A program made the position numbers and the translations under genes. The notes below the pieces were generated by a model. That model searched no databases. It was not told the origin of the DNA and worked only from the letters and a program-made list of their open reading frames with translations. Positions 32,763 to 42,260 of a stretch of 64,000 nt of DNA are shown here, one piece after another (position 1 is the stretch's first letter; every line of letters begins with the position of its first letter). Source of the stretch: Artemisia argyi (lineage: Eukaryota > Streptophyta > Magnoliopsida > Asterales > Asteraceae). Location: assembly GCA_030686995.1 (NCBI GenBank), contig CM060706.1, positions 146,229,859-146,293,858 on the forward strand. Direction: 5' to 3'.

Positions 32763-34086
32763 TTCTGGCAATGTGATGTTATGAAGCTATAATTTTTTTA
32801 AACAATTAATTTATAAATAACAATAATTTTAGTTAAGACAGTAGTATAATTTCATCTTCTGTTACCTGAAGCTACAAACAAAAATCTTAATTTTTTCCGT
32901 CGGCACAATCACATACAAATCAACACCCTTTAAATTCTATAAGCCCAAATATTTGTATAAAATTCATCCCATAAGCATGAGCCCAGTACCAGCCAATCCA
33001 ACAATAACCAAAATTCAACAAGATACACGACCTAAAATTCAAAATTAATACCAAAGTTAAAGCCGAAATTAGTATCAAAATTTTCGTCCCTTGTTGGATT
33101 TAGCAGCCCAAAATAATTATACCTCAACCCAAGTCCAATGTAAAAATTACCCTAAATTTCGTATAATCCTTTTAAAACACACTATACCCTAATTTCGTGT
33201 ATCCACTTCACACACTCTACCCTAATTTTTTGATAAATCCTCTCAACACAAACACAAATACAAACACAAATGCAGCCACCAACAAAAAATCCTTAAGTTT
33301 TTCTTGATGATAACTGAATCACAAACATAACACTATCTTTCTTTTCTTTCTTACACAAAACAACTAATCAAACACAACCCTTGATTTCTTTTTGCTGTTG
33401 AACACACAACACACATCCTCTTATCTTGTTTTCGTTTTGACCAACTGAACAAGCGTTCGTCTTCTGTTACTCTTCAAAGAAAAACAAAGGCCACGGAAAA
33501 AGATCTTTGGTAGGTCTGGGGTAGGTTATGTGTTATGTTTTTGTTTTGCGTAACCGAATGGAAGATGAAATGAAACAAGATTGTTTTGTTTTTCTTTATG
33601 AGATTCGGATATTAATAGGAAGCATATGCTTCTATAGATCTATGAAGAGTGAGCTTTCTATTTGTAAATATCTTGATATCTCTTAATGTATACGAAAGAA
33701 AGCAACACTGAGATCCTTTTGTTCTTTTTTGTTTCTGGTTTCAAGTCTTGTTTGAATTAGTATTTAGATTTATGAGTTGATGTTTCGAATCTTGTTTGTG
33801 GTTTGTTTTATCCTATGAGATGGATGAGATGGATTGTTATATTGTCAAAATTGATGTACATGTACAATACTTGTGCTTTAAATTCTTGTGCATTGTGTTT
33901 TATAATTTGTATTAATATGTGATGGGGTGAATTAATTGTAAGAGATGTGAGAGATATGTGGTTCTTAAAATATTGTGCTTTAAATACTTGTTCTTTGTGT
34001 TTGATAAGTTGTAGATTACTTAAAAATCTAAATATGAAAATCTTAAAAATTTAATAAGAGAGAAGGTACAAAATGTATTATAAGTA

Positions 34087-34089
<3 letters not shown>

Positions 34090-34160
<71 letters not shown>
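34090..34160. repeat. (TA)n microsatellite
   Basis: An uninterrupted TA tract. Confidence 0.95.
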
Positions 34161-34976
34161 CAGAATGTGTATGACATCATCAATGCCACATAATGCCCAG
34201 TAATCATGCATTAATGCCACCTATTAATCCACCTAAGCAACTCCACCACTTAAAAATCCGGATTAAATATACAGTCAAAAAATGTATCTAAGAGAGTTCG
34301 AACATGGGATCTCCACTAATACTAACAAACATCTCAACCGTTGGAACAGTGAAACTTTTGTTATTCTCCTTCCAAGTCAAAATTGATAAAGCCACATAAA
34401 CTATTTTAGAACAAAAAACCATTAAAACATAATGTAACATAAAACAATACCCTTTACCCTAACATAAAACAATATCTAAAAACCCTTAAAAAAAGAAAGA
34501 AAGAAAGAAAGAAAGAAAGAAAAAAATCATTCTTTTTCTTCTCTTAAACCCTAAATCAAAACATGTGTTTCCTCCATAGCTTTGAGGTAGGTGATGACAA
34601 TACATTTTTTTTAACCTAGCCCTAATGTAAACCTAATCATTATGTTTTTCCAGGTGGTCTTCGTATTGAGTCTTCATCATATATGTTTTTTGTTCTTAAA
34701 TATATGCATCTTCCTAAATTCTTTATTGATCTTATAATATTGCCCAAAAACACTTTATTGTATCATTCATCTATTTCAAGCTCATATTCTTCACTTACAT
34801 CATAAATTGATCAAGTAATCTGTAACACCACAATAATTGTATATGTTTTGCATGTAATGAATTATGATGGTTGTTTATGGTTTTGAAAAAAGTATACAGG
34901 TTAGTGGTTGCTTCATGATGTGACAGAATGGAGATGGAGAAGAAGAATAACACATTAGATGTGCAATTAATTTTAG

Positions 34977-34979
<3 letters not shown>

Positions 34980-35071
<92 letters not shown>
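34980..35071. repeat. (ATT)n microsatellite
   Basis: About 30 uninterrupted trinucleotide units. It creates spurious poly-Leu and poly-Asn reading frames. Confidence 0.95.
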
Positions 35072-35073
<2 letters not shown>

Positions 35074-35202
35074 TTCGAATACTGAATTGGGGTTTATTTG
35101 GTTTTCAGATTTTGGTTTGGTGTTGTTCAATCTTAGAGATGTTATCGGCTACTTTTTGAACTAATACTCAATGTAACGATTATATCTTTGCTCATGTTTT
35201 AG

Positions 35203-36038
35203 GAGATTTTCATGAAGAAGTTAGTAAAGCTACAATTTCAGGTACAAATTCATCCTGAATACTCTTAAAATTAGCTAAATATAAGCATTGACTTTTTCTT
35301 TTACCTGTAGATATGCCTAAGTTACTTCGTTCAGAAATTAGATGTTGAGAAGGGCAGTCCCAGGGTCACAATGATCCCTATGTAAAGTAATTTTCTGACT
35401 ATATCATCCAGTTCTAATAGAAGCATTACACAAGGTTAATTTGTCATTTCCCTCTTATTTCAGGTTGTTTCCATTATTTACTAAACTTTTGTTTACAAAA
35501 TCTGAGACTGAAATATGCGCAATCAACGAGTGTGTTCAGGTGTGCATCACTTATTTTTCCAATTATATATCATCCATTTTTCAATGATCATATGTTTACA
35601 GCCATCCCAATTCTCTCTCTCTCTCTCTATCACCCTATTTTACTCAGTTTTGAATTTTCTCAAATGTCTAAAGTCTTAACTATTATTCATTCTTACAGGT
35701 GAAAGATTTATTGAAACAGAAAGATAAAGAAGGTAAATTCTGTCAGATGTACAACTTGTGTAAATATTCAATGTGGTTTATTATTATTTTTATATATTGT
35801 GTATTATGTTTTTGCCAGCCAACTCGATCCTTGTGGTAAATGTAGAAGCACATGTGCAAACCCATGAACAATTAGAAATATCATCATTGGTCAGAGATAC
35901 TACGCCAAAGAAGGAAAACTGGTCCCTGAGTCCGTATTGAAGAATAAAAAAGGAAGCGACGAATGGGATTTGGTGAAGAAGAATGCGGCTAACAAGAAGT
36001 TGATTTTTAACAGGTCTAAGCAACATACCAAGGAGTAA
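35203..36038 (+). CDS. 3' exons of an unrecognised multi-exon gene
   Basis: Successive segments join in frame at consensus splice sites: 35203-35241, 35311-35381, 35464-35539, 35699-35732 and an exon from 35819. Phases are compatible at every junction (39, 71, 76 and 34 bp). The joined peptide includes EIFMKKLVKLQFQICLSYF, QKLDVEKGSPRVTMIPMLFP, LFTKLLFTKSETEICAINE and VKDLLKQKDKEANSIL. From 35819, reading straight through ends at a TGA at 35937. If a 59-bp intron (35836-35894) is removed, it continues RYYAKEGKLVPESVLKNKKG and ends at TAA 36036-36038. The second version gives a better-looking lysine-rich C-terminus, but 59 bp is very short for a plant intron, so a frame-shifting mutation is the alternative. 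I do not recognise the family, and the 5' exons are unresolved. Element B lies 20 bp after the TAA. Confidence 0.5.
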
Positions 36039-37092
36039 GAGGATAAGGTGTGCGTTATGTAACAATTCGCATTTTCAGGTTAATTACTATTCCCGGAAAA
36101 TTTCACTATTCACTTTTACTATTCATTTTTCCCGAAAATTTTTCCCGAAACTTGATTTTTATTTCTTGGGCTGAAGTGATAAATCATTTCCATGACAAAT
36201 TAAAAGTTTGACATTCATAAGCTCATTTTCGTGAAAGTTATTAAGGAATTACACGGAATTACACGTTTTAGGGTAAAACGTCATTCAAAAATTCTACGCA
36301 CAACGAAATTCGGTCGCGTTAATTTTCCCCGTATCAGAAAAATGTTTGACACACTCATGATTTATTTGAGAATAAATCATGACTGAGAAAAACATGACCA
36401 AAATAAACCTCGGCCGTGAAAAACTAGAATTTTCAGTTTTAAGCGTTTTTACTCAGCCGTAACCTTAGCCTATACCTGCACCGCGTTTCTAAAAAGATTT
36501 GAGTTTTCAACTTATTAGAAAAAGTCAACATATTTTTCCCTCCTCCATTGACCAAAAATCATCCCTTGATGTTATAAGTCATTTCGTGATTTTTAGGCTT
36601 ACGGTTTGATGTCTAAAAGACATTTAATACCAACCGACACTAGACTGAGCCCAGTCTAGACATTATAAGTCATTTTAAATCATTTATATCATATTAGAAA
36701 AGTAACATTTTACTTTTCTCAATTTTACGCAATATTCGTACATTTTGCGTATTACGCGTTTTAGACCCGTGTTTCCAGTTTTAGCAGGGTTTTACCACTC
36801 CAATGGAACCTACCACTCATTTTATATTTTATTATGGAGTATTTTGACAAGTTTAATCATTCTTCCAAATTTTGTATTTTTACGATACCCGGTTTTACGT
36901 TTTGAGGCTTAATCATTTACGATTGGCATTTCCCGGAGTCAAAACTAACCATGTATCTTGGATAATACCATCAAAAGTCCACACTTGTTCTCCAAGGATT
37001 GTGAACCGCCTCTAGGGGGGAGGATTCACACTTGTGGCATGATCTCATGCTAAGTACTCTTAGATTGCATCCATGTGTTAAACTTGGTGATC

Positions 37093-37140
37093 AAGTGTTG
37101 ACAAGTCAACACTTCTAACCTCCTCAAGGCCATATAAAGC
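37093..37140 (+). promoter_or_regulatory. element B LTR promoter: W-box palindrome plus TATA
   Basis: A perfect 10-bp palindrome, AAGTGTTGAC/GTCAACACTT separated by aa (37093-37114), carries the TTGAC W-box core on both strands. CATATAAAGC (37131-37140) follows 16 bp later, and a CT-rich start region follows that. The same block is at 43296-43343 in the 3' LTR. Transcription would start near 37165 by analogy. Confidence 0.6.
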
Positions 37141-38737
37141 CTCCTTGCCTCTCCTTGAACGTCCACAACACACACACAAACACCATTCCATTTTCTAATT
37201 CACTCCAAGTATTATCCAAAAGAATCAAGAGCTTAAACAATGTAGAAACCCTAGTTAGAATATCATTCACCAAAACTCTTCCAATCCCTAATATACTTGG
37301 TGATTTCTCTTGAGTTTAAATCCACTCAATTCACCTCAACTTTCATTGCATCTCTTTCAAGAATACCAAGGGTAGAAAGATTGCATGAAGAGAAAAAGGG
37401 TTGAAGCAAGTCTATCAAAGTCCTATCCTTACATGTTAACTTCCTTTCATCTTTGAAAGCCAAAAGTTGTGAGCCAAACCCTAACTTGATTCTTGTTAAA
37501 TAATCATGTTCATGTTATTTACATGTTATTCTTGCTATATTATGTCTTGTAGTTATGTCCATGATGTATAAAAATGATTAAAACAAGTTATTGTTATTGA
37601 TTGTTACAACAAGTTACTAAAACAAGTAAACTAGTGACTTTCTTGGTAAGACCTGATCAAAATGGTAAAAATATGATATTTGATCATTACATATTACAGT
37701 AGAGGACTTAACAAGGAAACCGTAACAACTTGAACCACCCAAAACGAGTATACGAGTCAAAAGTTACGCCCATTTGAAGTTACCAAAACTTTGCGGCAAA
37801 CTGCCAAATACCATTCTGATCAAATTTGGGTTTTGAAAGTCCCACTTCTGGTTCGATTCATCAAAAAGTTAAAACACGAAAGTTGTCCGGAACGCCGTTT
37901 TCGTTCAGGAACAAAGAAGCTCGAGACCTAAAAACACTTTTCGAGTAATAAAATTCTTCAAATTCTAAACAGCCCATTTTTAGGCGAAAGTCACAAGATT
38001 ATGGTTATACTTTGAAAGGAACAAGAGGTCTTATGACCTATAATCAAGACCACAACCATGGCTAGAGCCAAGGTTGTGTCTCATGACCTTGAAACAAGGA
38101 CCAAAGGTCATGGCTAGGCCATGACGAAATGACCATACCAACTTTCATAGGCGTAAACATGAAACAAAGAGTTGACGAGAACTTGAACAAGCAATTTGGA
38201 TCTACTTCACTTAAAAGGGAACCATGAGATATTACCAAGAGAAAATGGTCATACAAAACTTATGAAACATACCCTAATAACAATCTTCATGTACTAATAA
38301 ACTTTCCTAAGTTTATTCAAATATCGGACATGTAACCTTTCGGATCAAAACTTATATCTATATATTTCATCAACTACTACAATAGTAGGGAGCCTCATGT
38401 GAGGAGTTCATTATGTAAGCCGTCGAGATGAGTTGTGGATTTACGAATTAAAGTGTCCTGGCTCCTCGAACGCTTACTAACATGACTTCTGAATTATGTC
38501 GGCCCGAACGGTAGTAAACGATATATCCAAACATACATGTTTCATGAATCATTTCTTTCAAAGACTTATATTATACATCATACCACATCATGAACTAAAT
38601 GCAAGATATATATATATATATAGGCACTTATTCATATTCTTTACTCCGATCCTAAGTCACAACATTCGATTATAGGTTGCTCGTAGAAACCTTCACGATT
38701 CAACCGTTACATTCATTACTTGCTATCTTACTTAAAG

Positions 38738-39329
38738 GTGAGTTCATAGCCCCACTTTACATTATTTCAATGTTTTACAAACCCTTGGGGGGAATACATG
38801 CTATTATTTTCTACTCGAACACAATGCTTTCTACTGTATGCTATTCGACCATGTTTTATTATCACTAAGTAACAACCTTGCTAAACCGAGATCCCTTATT
38901 ATGAACCATTTAATCACTAGCAATAGTGAGCGCAAATATTGTGAATAGGCCTATTGGGATTGACGAATCCCATTTGTATTGACTAAGTTCAAACAAATGC
39001 ATTAATATTTGAGATTTAGGTATGTTAGCAAAGTACCTACCGGGATAAATCTGCCGATCGATATTGGTACACGTTAACGTTATGGTGTCATAAGCTTAGT
39101 GTATAGTAACCTTTCCGGGCATATAACAACGTAGCCCATCATTGTTTTCCAAATATTGGTGTGAGTCTATAGCTCACACTACCAACATATTGTGTTCAAA
39201 CGATTTAACTACAAACACTACGATTATTGTGTTCAACGATTTAACTACCAACACATTGTGTTCAAACATTAAACAAACTCTATGAATATCACTCAACCTT
39301 TGTGTTGACCTCTCAAGCATGTATTTCAG
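38738..39329 (+). other. candidate LTR intron, element B
   Basis: The donor TTAAAG|GTGAGTTC and the acceptor CATGTATTTCAG|G are 592 nt apart, and the acceptor is preceded by TTGACCTCTC. The arrangement mirrors elements C and D. The copy in the 3' LTR is at 44941-45532. Confidence 0.5.
38750..38790 (+). other. stem downstream of LTR donor, element B
   Basis: The arms CCCCA and TGGGG pair across a 31-nt loop, 12 nt after the GT of the donor. Elements C (CCTCGC/GCGAGG) and D (CCTCAC/GTGAGG) have a covarying stem at the same place. Confidence 0.5.
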
Positions 39330-39547
39330 GTTCCTGACGATCAAGGATGGCACGGAAGGACACGGATACTCAAGAGGGCTATAAATTTACTTATCATTCA
39401 AAAACTCACTTAATGTGATTTGTAAACATGGAACCAATTGGGACCTCATTTTGTAATCTCTGATATTTATATAATTTGAATGATAAACCTTTTTAAAACG
39501 ACTCAATTAGAGTTCGTTTTCTATTATTGTGACTACTGTGCCGTCAA

Positions 39548-39595
39548 GTAACACCCAGTTCGAATTCCGCTGCATCCATGAATTGGGGGTGTTAC
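39548..39595 (+). other. U5-end hairpin, element B
   Basis: The arms GTAACACCCAGTTC and GAATTGGGGGTGTTAC give a 14-bp stem with a 2-nt GG bulge and one G-U pair that exists only in the element-sense RNA. The loop contains ATTCCGCTGC. A second copy is at 45751-45798. Confidence 0.75.
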
Positions 39596-39599
39596 AGAT

Positions 39600-39613
39600 T
39601 GCTACCAGAGCCA
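39600..39613 (+). other. primer-binding site, element B
   Basis: TGCTACCAGAGCCA starts three bases after the LTR. It has two mismatches to the usual TGGTATCAGAGC initiator-Met PBS. Confidence 0.7.
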
Positions 39614-39614
39614 T

Positions 39615-39656
39615 GGTTATAGAGAAACGGGTCTAATTGAGACCTAAACTATAACT
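39615..39656 (+). other. 42-nt post-PBS hairpin, element B
   Basis: The outer stem is GGTTATAG/CTATAACT (last pair G-U) and the inner stem GGTCT/AGACC with a 5-nt loop. It is exactly 42 nt, as in elements C and D. Confidence 0.75.
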
Positions 39657-39803
39657 ACAATCACAAACAAAAACGTTTTATAACCTTCCGCTCTCCGTGT
39701 CTTCCATCCTCCAGACGATTATGAACTTAGTAAGCATGTTATGCTACACAAACATAATTGCATATTAATATATGTACCCTAAACATAATTGAGCATTTCC
39801 CCG

Positions 39804-40058
39804 TAAGCATTTTATGCTACATGAACACATATAAGTATATTGATATATACACACTAAGCATTTTATGCTACATGAACACATATAAGTATATTGATATATA
39901 CACACTAGGCATTTTATGCTACATGAACACATATAAGTATATTGATATATACACACTAGGCATTTTATGCTACATGAACACATATAAGTATATTGATATA
40001 TACACACTAGGCATCTTATGCTACATGAACATATTAGTATATTGATATATAAACTCGG
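39804..40058 (+). repeat. 51-bp tandem repeat array, five copies
   Basis: The unit contains taagcattttatgctac and then atgaacacatataagtatat with 'tgatatatacacac'. Copies start at 39804, 39855, 39906, 39957 and 40008 and are nearly identical. A degenerate copy lies at 39729. Because 51 is divisible by 3, both strands show spurious periodic frames. Confidence 0.95.
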
Positions 40059-40176
40059 TTTATTTTCAATCATTTATCTAAACAATGGACTAAACATATC
40101 TGTGTATGCCTATTCTAAGGCATTTCGGCACAGCCACACTCTCCCAATCATGTTCCTACTCCAACATTATATGTCC

Positions 40177-40466
40177 AAGACATTGTGAGATACAATGGTC
40201 TCATTCATTTTCCAAGACATTGTGAGTTACAATGGTCTCATTCACTTTTCAAGACATTGTGAGATACAATGGTCTCATTCATTTTCCAAGACATTGTGAG
40301 ATACAATGGTCTCATTCATTTTCCAAGACATTGTATTATACAATGGTCTTAACCATTTCTCAAATGTTTTGAGTCACACAATGGTCTAACCTACTTCCCA
40401 GACATTGTGAATTGCACAATGGTCTAACCTACATCCGAGACATTGTGTTTTGTGCAAATGGTCTCT
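40177..40466 (+). repeat. 37-bp tandem repeat array, about eight copies
   Basis: The unit is aagacattgtgagatacaat plus ggtctcattcattttcc, with starts at 40177, 40214, 40251, 40288 and 40325, then more diverged copies. Each unit can fold (AGACATTGT against ACAATGGTCT with one bulge). Confidence 0.92.
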
Positions 40467-40857
40467 AGAATTATTCCATCACATCAATATCATTTCTTAT
40501 GATATCAAAAACCCGTCACAATCTATCGATTTCAAAACAAGAAATATGAGATTTCTAAAGGACAAACTAATCCATCATCGACAAAAGCTGAACTTTCTCT
40601 ACATTCATCAAAGTTTTCTTATGAAACCTTCATTATTAAAAGTTCGTAATCTTGGCTAAGTATGTTCTATTTTAGAACCACTTAAAACTTCCTTTCCATA
40701 CGTATCTACCCTTACTACCTTCTATGCAATGGAATATGAAAACATACGTTACAAGTCTTGTATGGACGGGACTTGCAACTTAAGGGTTTGACATCGCCTT
40801 TGTTTAGTGGACAGTTTCCCGAAAGCAACGGACATATCAAAAGTATACCTAGTTTAG

Positions 40858-40971
40858 GTATTTGAAAATTTTATCGAACCTTGGCTAAATATAGACTAGT
40901 CACCTATATTTAACCTAGGGACAGTGGAATATAGTCTGACTAACTATATTCGACTTAAAATTTTCAAATAC
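40858..40971 (+). other. three-way-junction inverted-repeat structure in element B
   Basis: A perfect 16-bp outer stem (GTATTTGAAAATTTTA at 40858 against TAAAATTTTCAAATAC ending 40971) encloses two perfect 9-bp stem-loops. These are TAAATATAG/CTATATTTA (40886-40912) and GAATATAGT/ACTATATTC (40927-40951). It could be a folded RNA or DNA element. No coding frame spans it. Confidence 0.7.
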
Positions 40972-42223
40972 TGAGAGTAGTTGTACTAGGGTTATGTTTA
41001 GATTGATTTCCTACATGAACACGATAAACCACCAGAATACATTAAAACAATCTAGAGACACGATAGTGTCTTACCACTCAGCGAAATCTTAACACCTTAT
41101 TTGTATGATCTAAATTCATTCTTGAAAGTTTTCATTTATGAGATAATCCGAACTACTATCCTGAGATAGTTATCAATTATTCTCATCATCCTGTAGAAGT
41201 ACCATCCTGTTTAGGATACCATTCCATCATAAACTTTTAAAATCTTTTAAGATTTTCAAAACAAACTCAACATCTATACCTAAGAGTATTAATGTTAAGC
41301 ATACACTACACACTTTTGTTCATCAACATATCATAACATTATCTTCACAACCGTTGGAACCACAAGCTCATTAACAGATCTTGATGCACTTTTAAAGCTC
41401 AAATCATCCTTAGTTACACCACAAGCACCCTTATCAGCTTTATAAGATTGAATATTCATCTTGTACTTTTGGAATGCCAATATCATCCTATAATACACTA
41501 CCTTGTAACTCTCCGGCTAAGTATGAATGTTGTGTTGGGAATTCTTAAGTAGGATGATTTGTAATTATTTGAATGGATTGGGATGCCTTTTCATTTAAAT
41601 AAAGAAATTGTAAATCACCAAACCATAAGTTTATATTCCTCTATTTACATTGTTTGGGATGCCTCTCTATGTAAATAAAGAATTATAAACAAGTGGGCTT
41701 ATTTGTATCCAAAATAACATAAGTATGAAGTCAACCTACATTACATTGCTCGGGTATGGCATGATACCTACATTATATTCGCCACAAGAAATCCTATCTT
41801 TTCACCAACATCGCTTCAAACCATGACATAAACATTAGGTACAACAACCGATTACCTACTAGACTATGATTGCGACTACTATCCCAATTTCCATTGATAT
41901 TCCACTACTATATCAATTTCCATTTATTGGATTCCTATGTAAATTGCTATCATTGTTCAACTGTTATATCAATTGCTATTGATACTTGACAAATATATCA
42001 ATTTCTGTACAACTACTATCTCAATTCCTATTAATATTCGACTGCTATATCAATTTCCTTTGATATTCGACTATTACCATACCTTTCCTACATAAAAGTA
42101 AGCCTCATCCTACACCATACTCTGAAATGACAAATCAAACTGCATCACTAGTAATCCCAGACTTTAGTCATCATAAGTAACCACACCTGTTCATCGGCAC
42201 CACTCCAACATATAACACACACA
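40972..42223 (+). other. element B interior, no gene
   Basis: Low-complexity internal DNA with repeated 'ctatatcaatttc' words near 41880-42070. I see no trace of gag or pol on either strand. Confidence 0.6.
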
Positions 42224-42242
42224 GAACTTCGGGACGAAGTTC
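42224..42242 (+). other. pre-3'LTR hairpin, element B
   Basis: GAACTTCG/CGAAGTTC around a GGA loop, then an 18-nt spacer containing the purine tract aaggggtagaga directly before the LTR. Confidence 0.8.
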
Positions 42243-42260
42243 CCCGTAAGGGGTAGAGAC

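Larger units (their letters stand above)
32763..35202. other. upstream part of the multi-exon locus, simple repeats
   Basis: A CT/CA-rich stretch (33230-33520) ends at a donor-like gatctttg|gtaggt and may be a 5' leader exon of the gene whose 3' exons start at 35203. A second short frame from ATG 34563 ends at GAG|GTAGGT. I cannot connect them reliably. Simple repeats: (TA)n 34090-34160, (GAAA)n about 34493-34521, (ATT)n 34980-35071. Confidence 0.3.
36058..39596 (+). repeat. element B 5' LTR (3,539 bp)
   Basis: Starts TGTAACAATTCG and ends GGGGGTGTTACA. It contains a palindromic W-box pair and TATA box (37093-37140), candidate intron signals (38738-39329) and the U5-end hairpin (39548-39595). 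Short open frames inside it are repeated in the other LTR and are not genes. Confidence 0.95.

Noticed and set aside
34795..35164. Poly-Asn and poly-Leu frames
   Set aside because: Translation of the (ATT)n microsatellite.
35790..36065. 91-codon minus frame
   Set aside because: Antisense to the spliced plus-strand exons, whose splice-site and phase consistency is better evidence.
38062..38256. Frames at 38062 and 38677 duplicated exactly at 44265 and 44880
   Set aside because: They are the same LTR of element B read twice. Identity reflects a young insertion, not coding conservation.
39758..40073. Periodic 95- and 102-codon frames with a 17-residue repeat
   Set aside because: Produced by the 51-bp tandem repeat (a multiple of three) and open on both strands, so not evidence of a repeat protein.
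39804..40466. Regular repeats that might suggest a CRISPR array
   Set aside because: Units are contiguous with no unique spacers, lie in a plant retrotransposon and have no cas genes.
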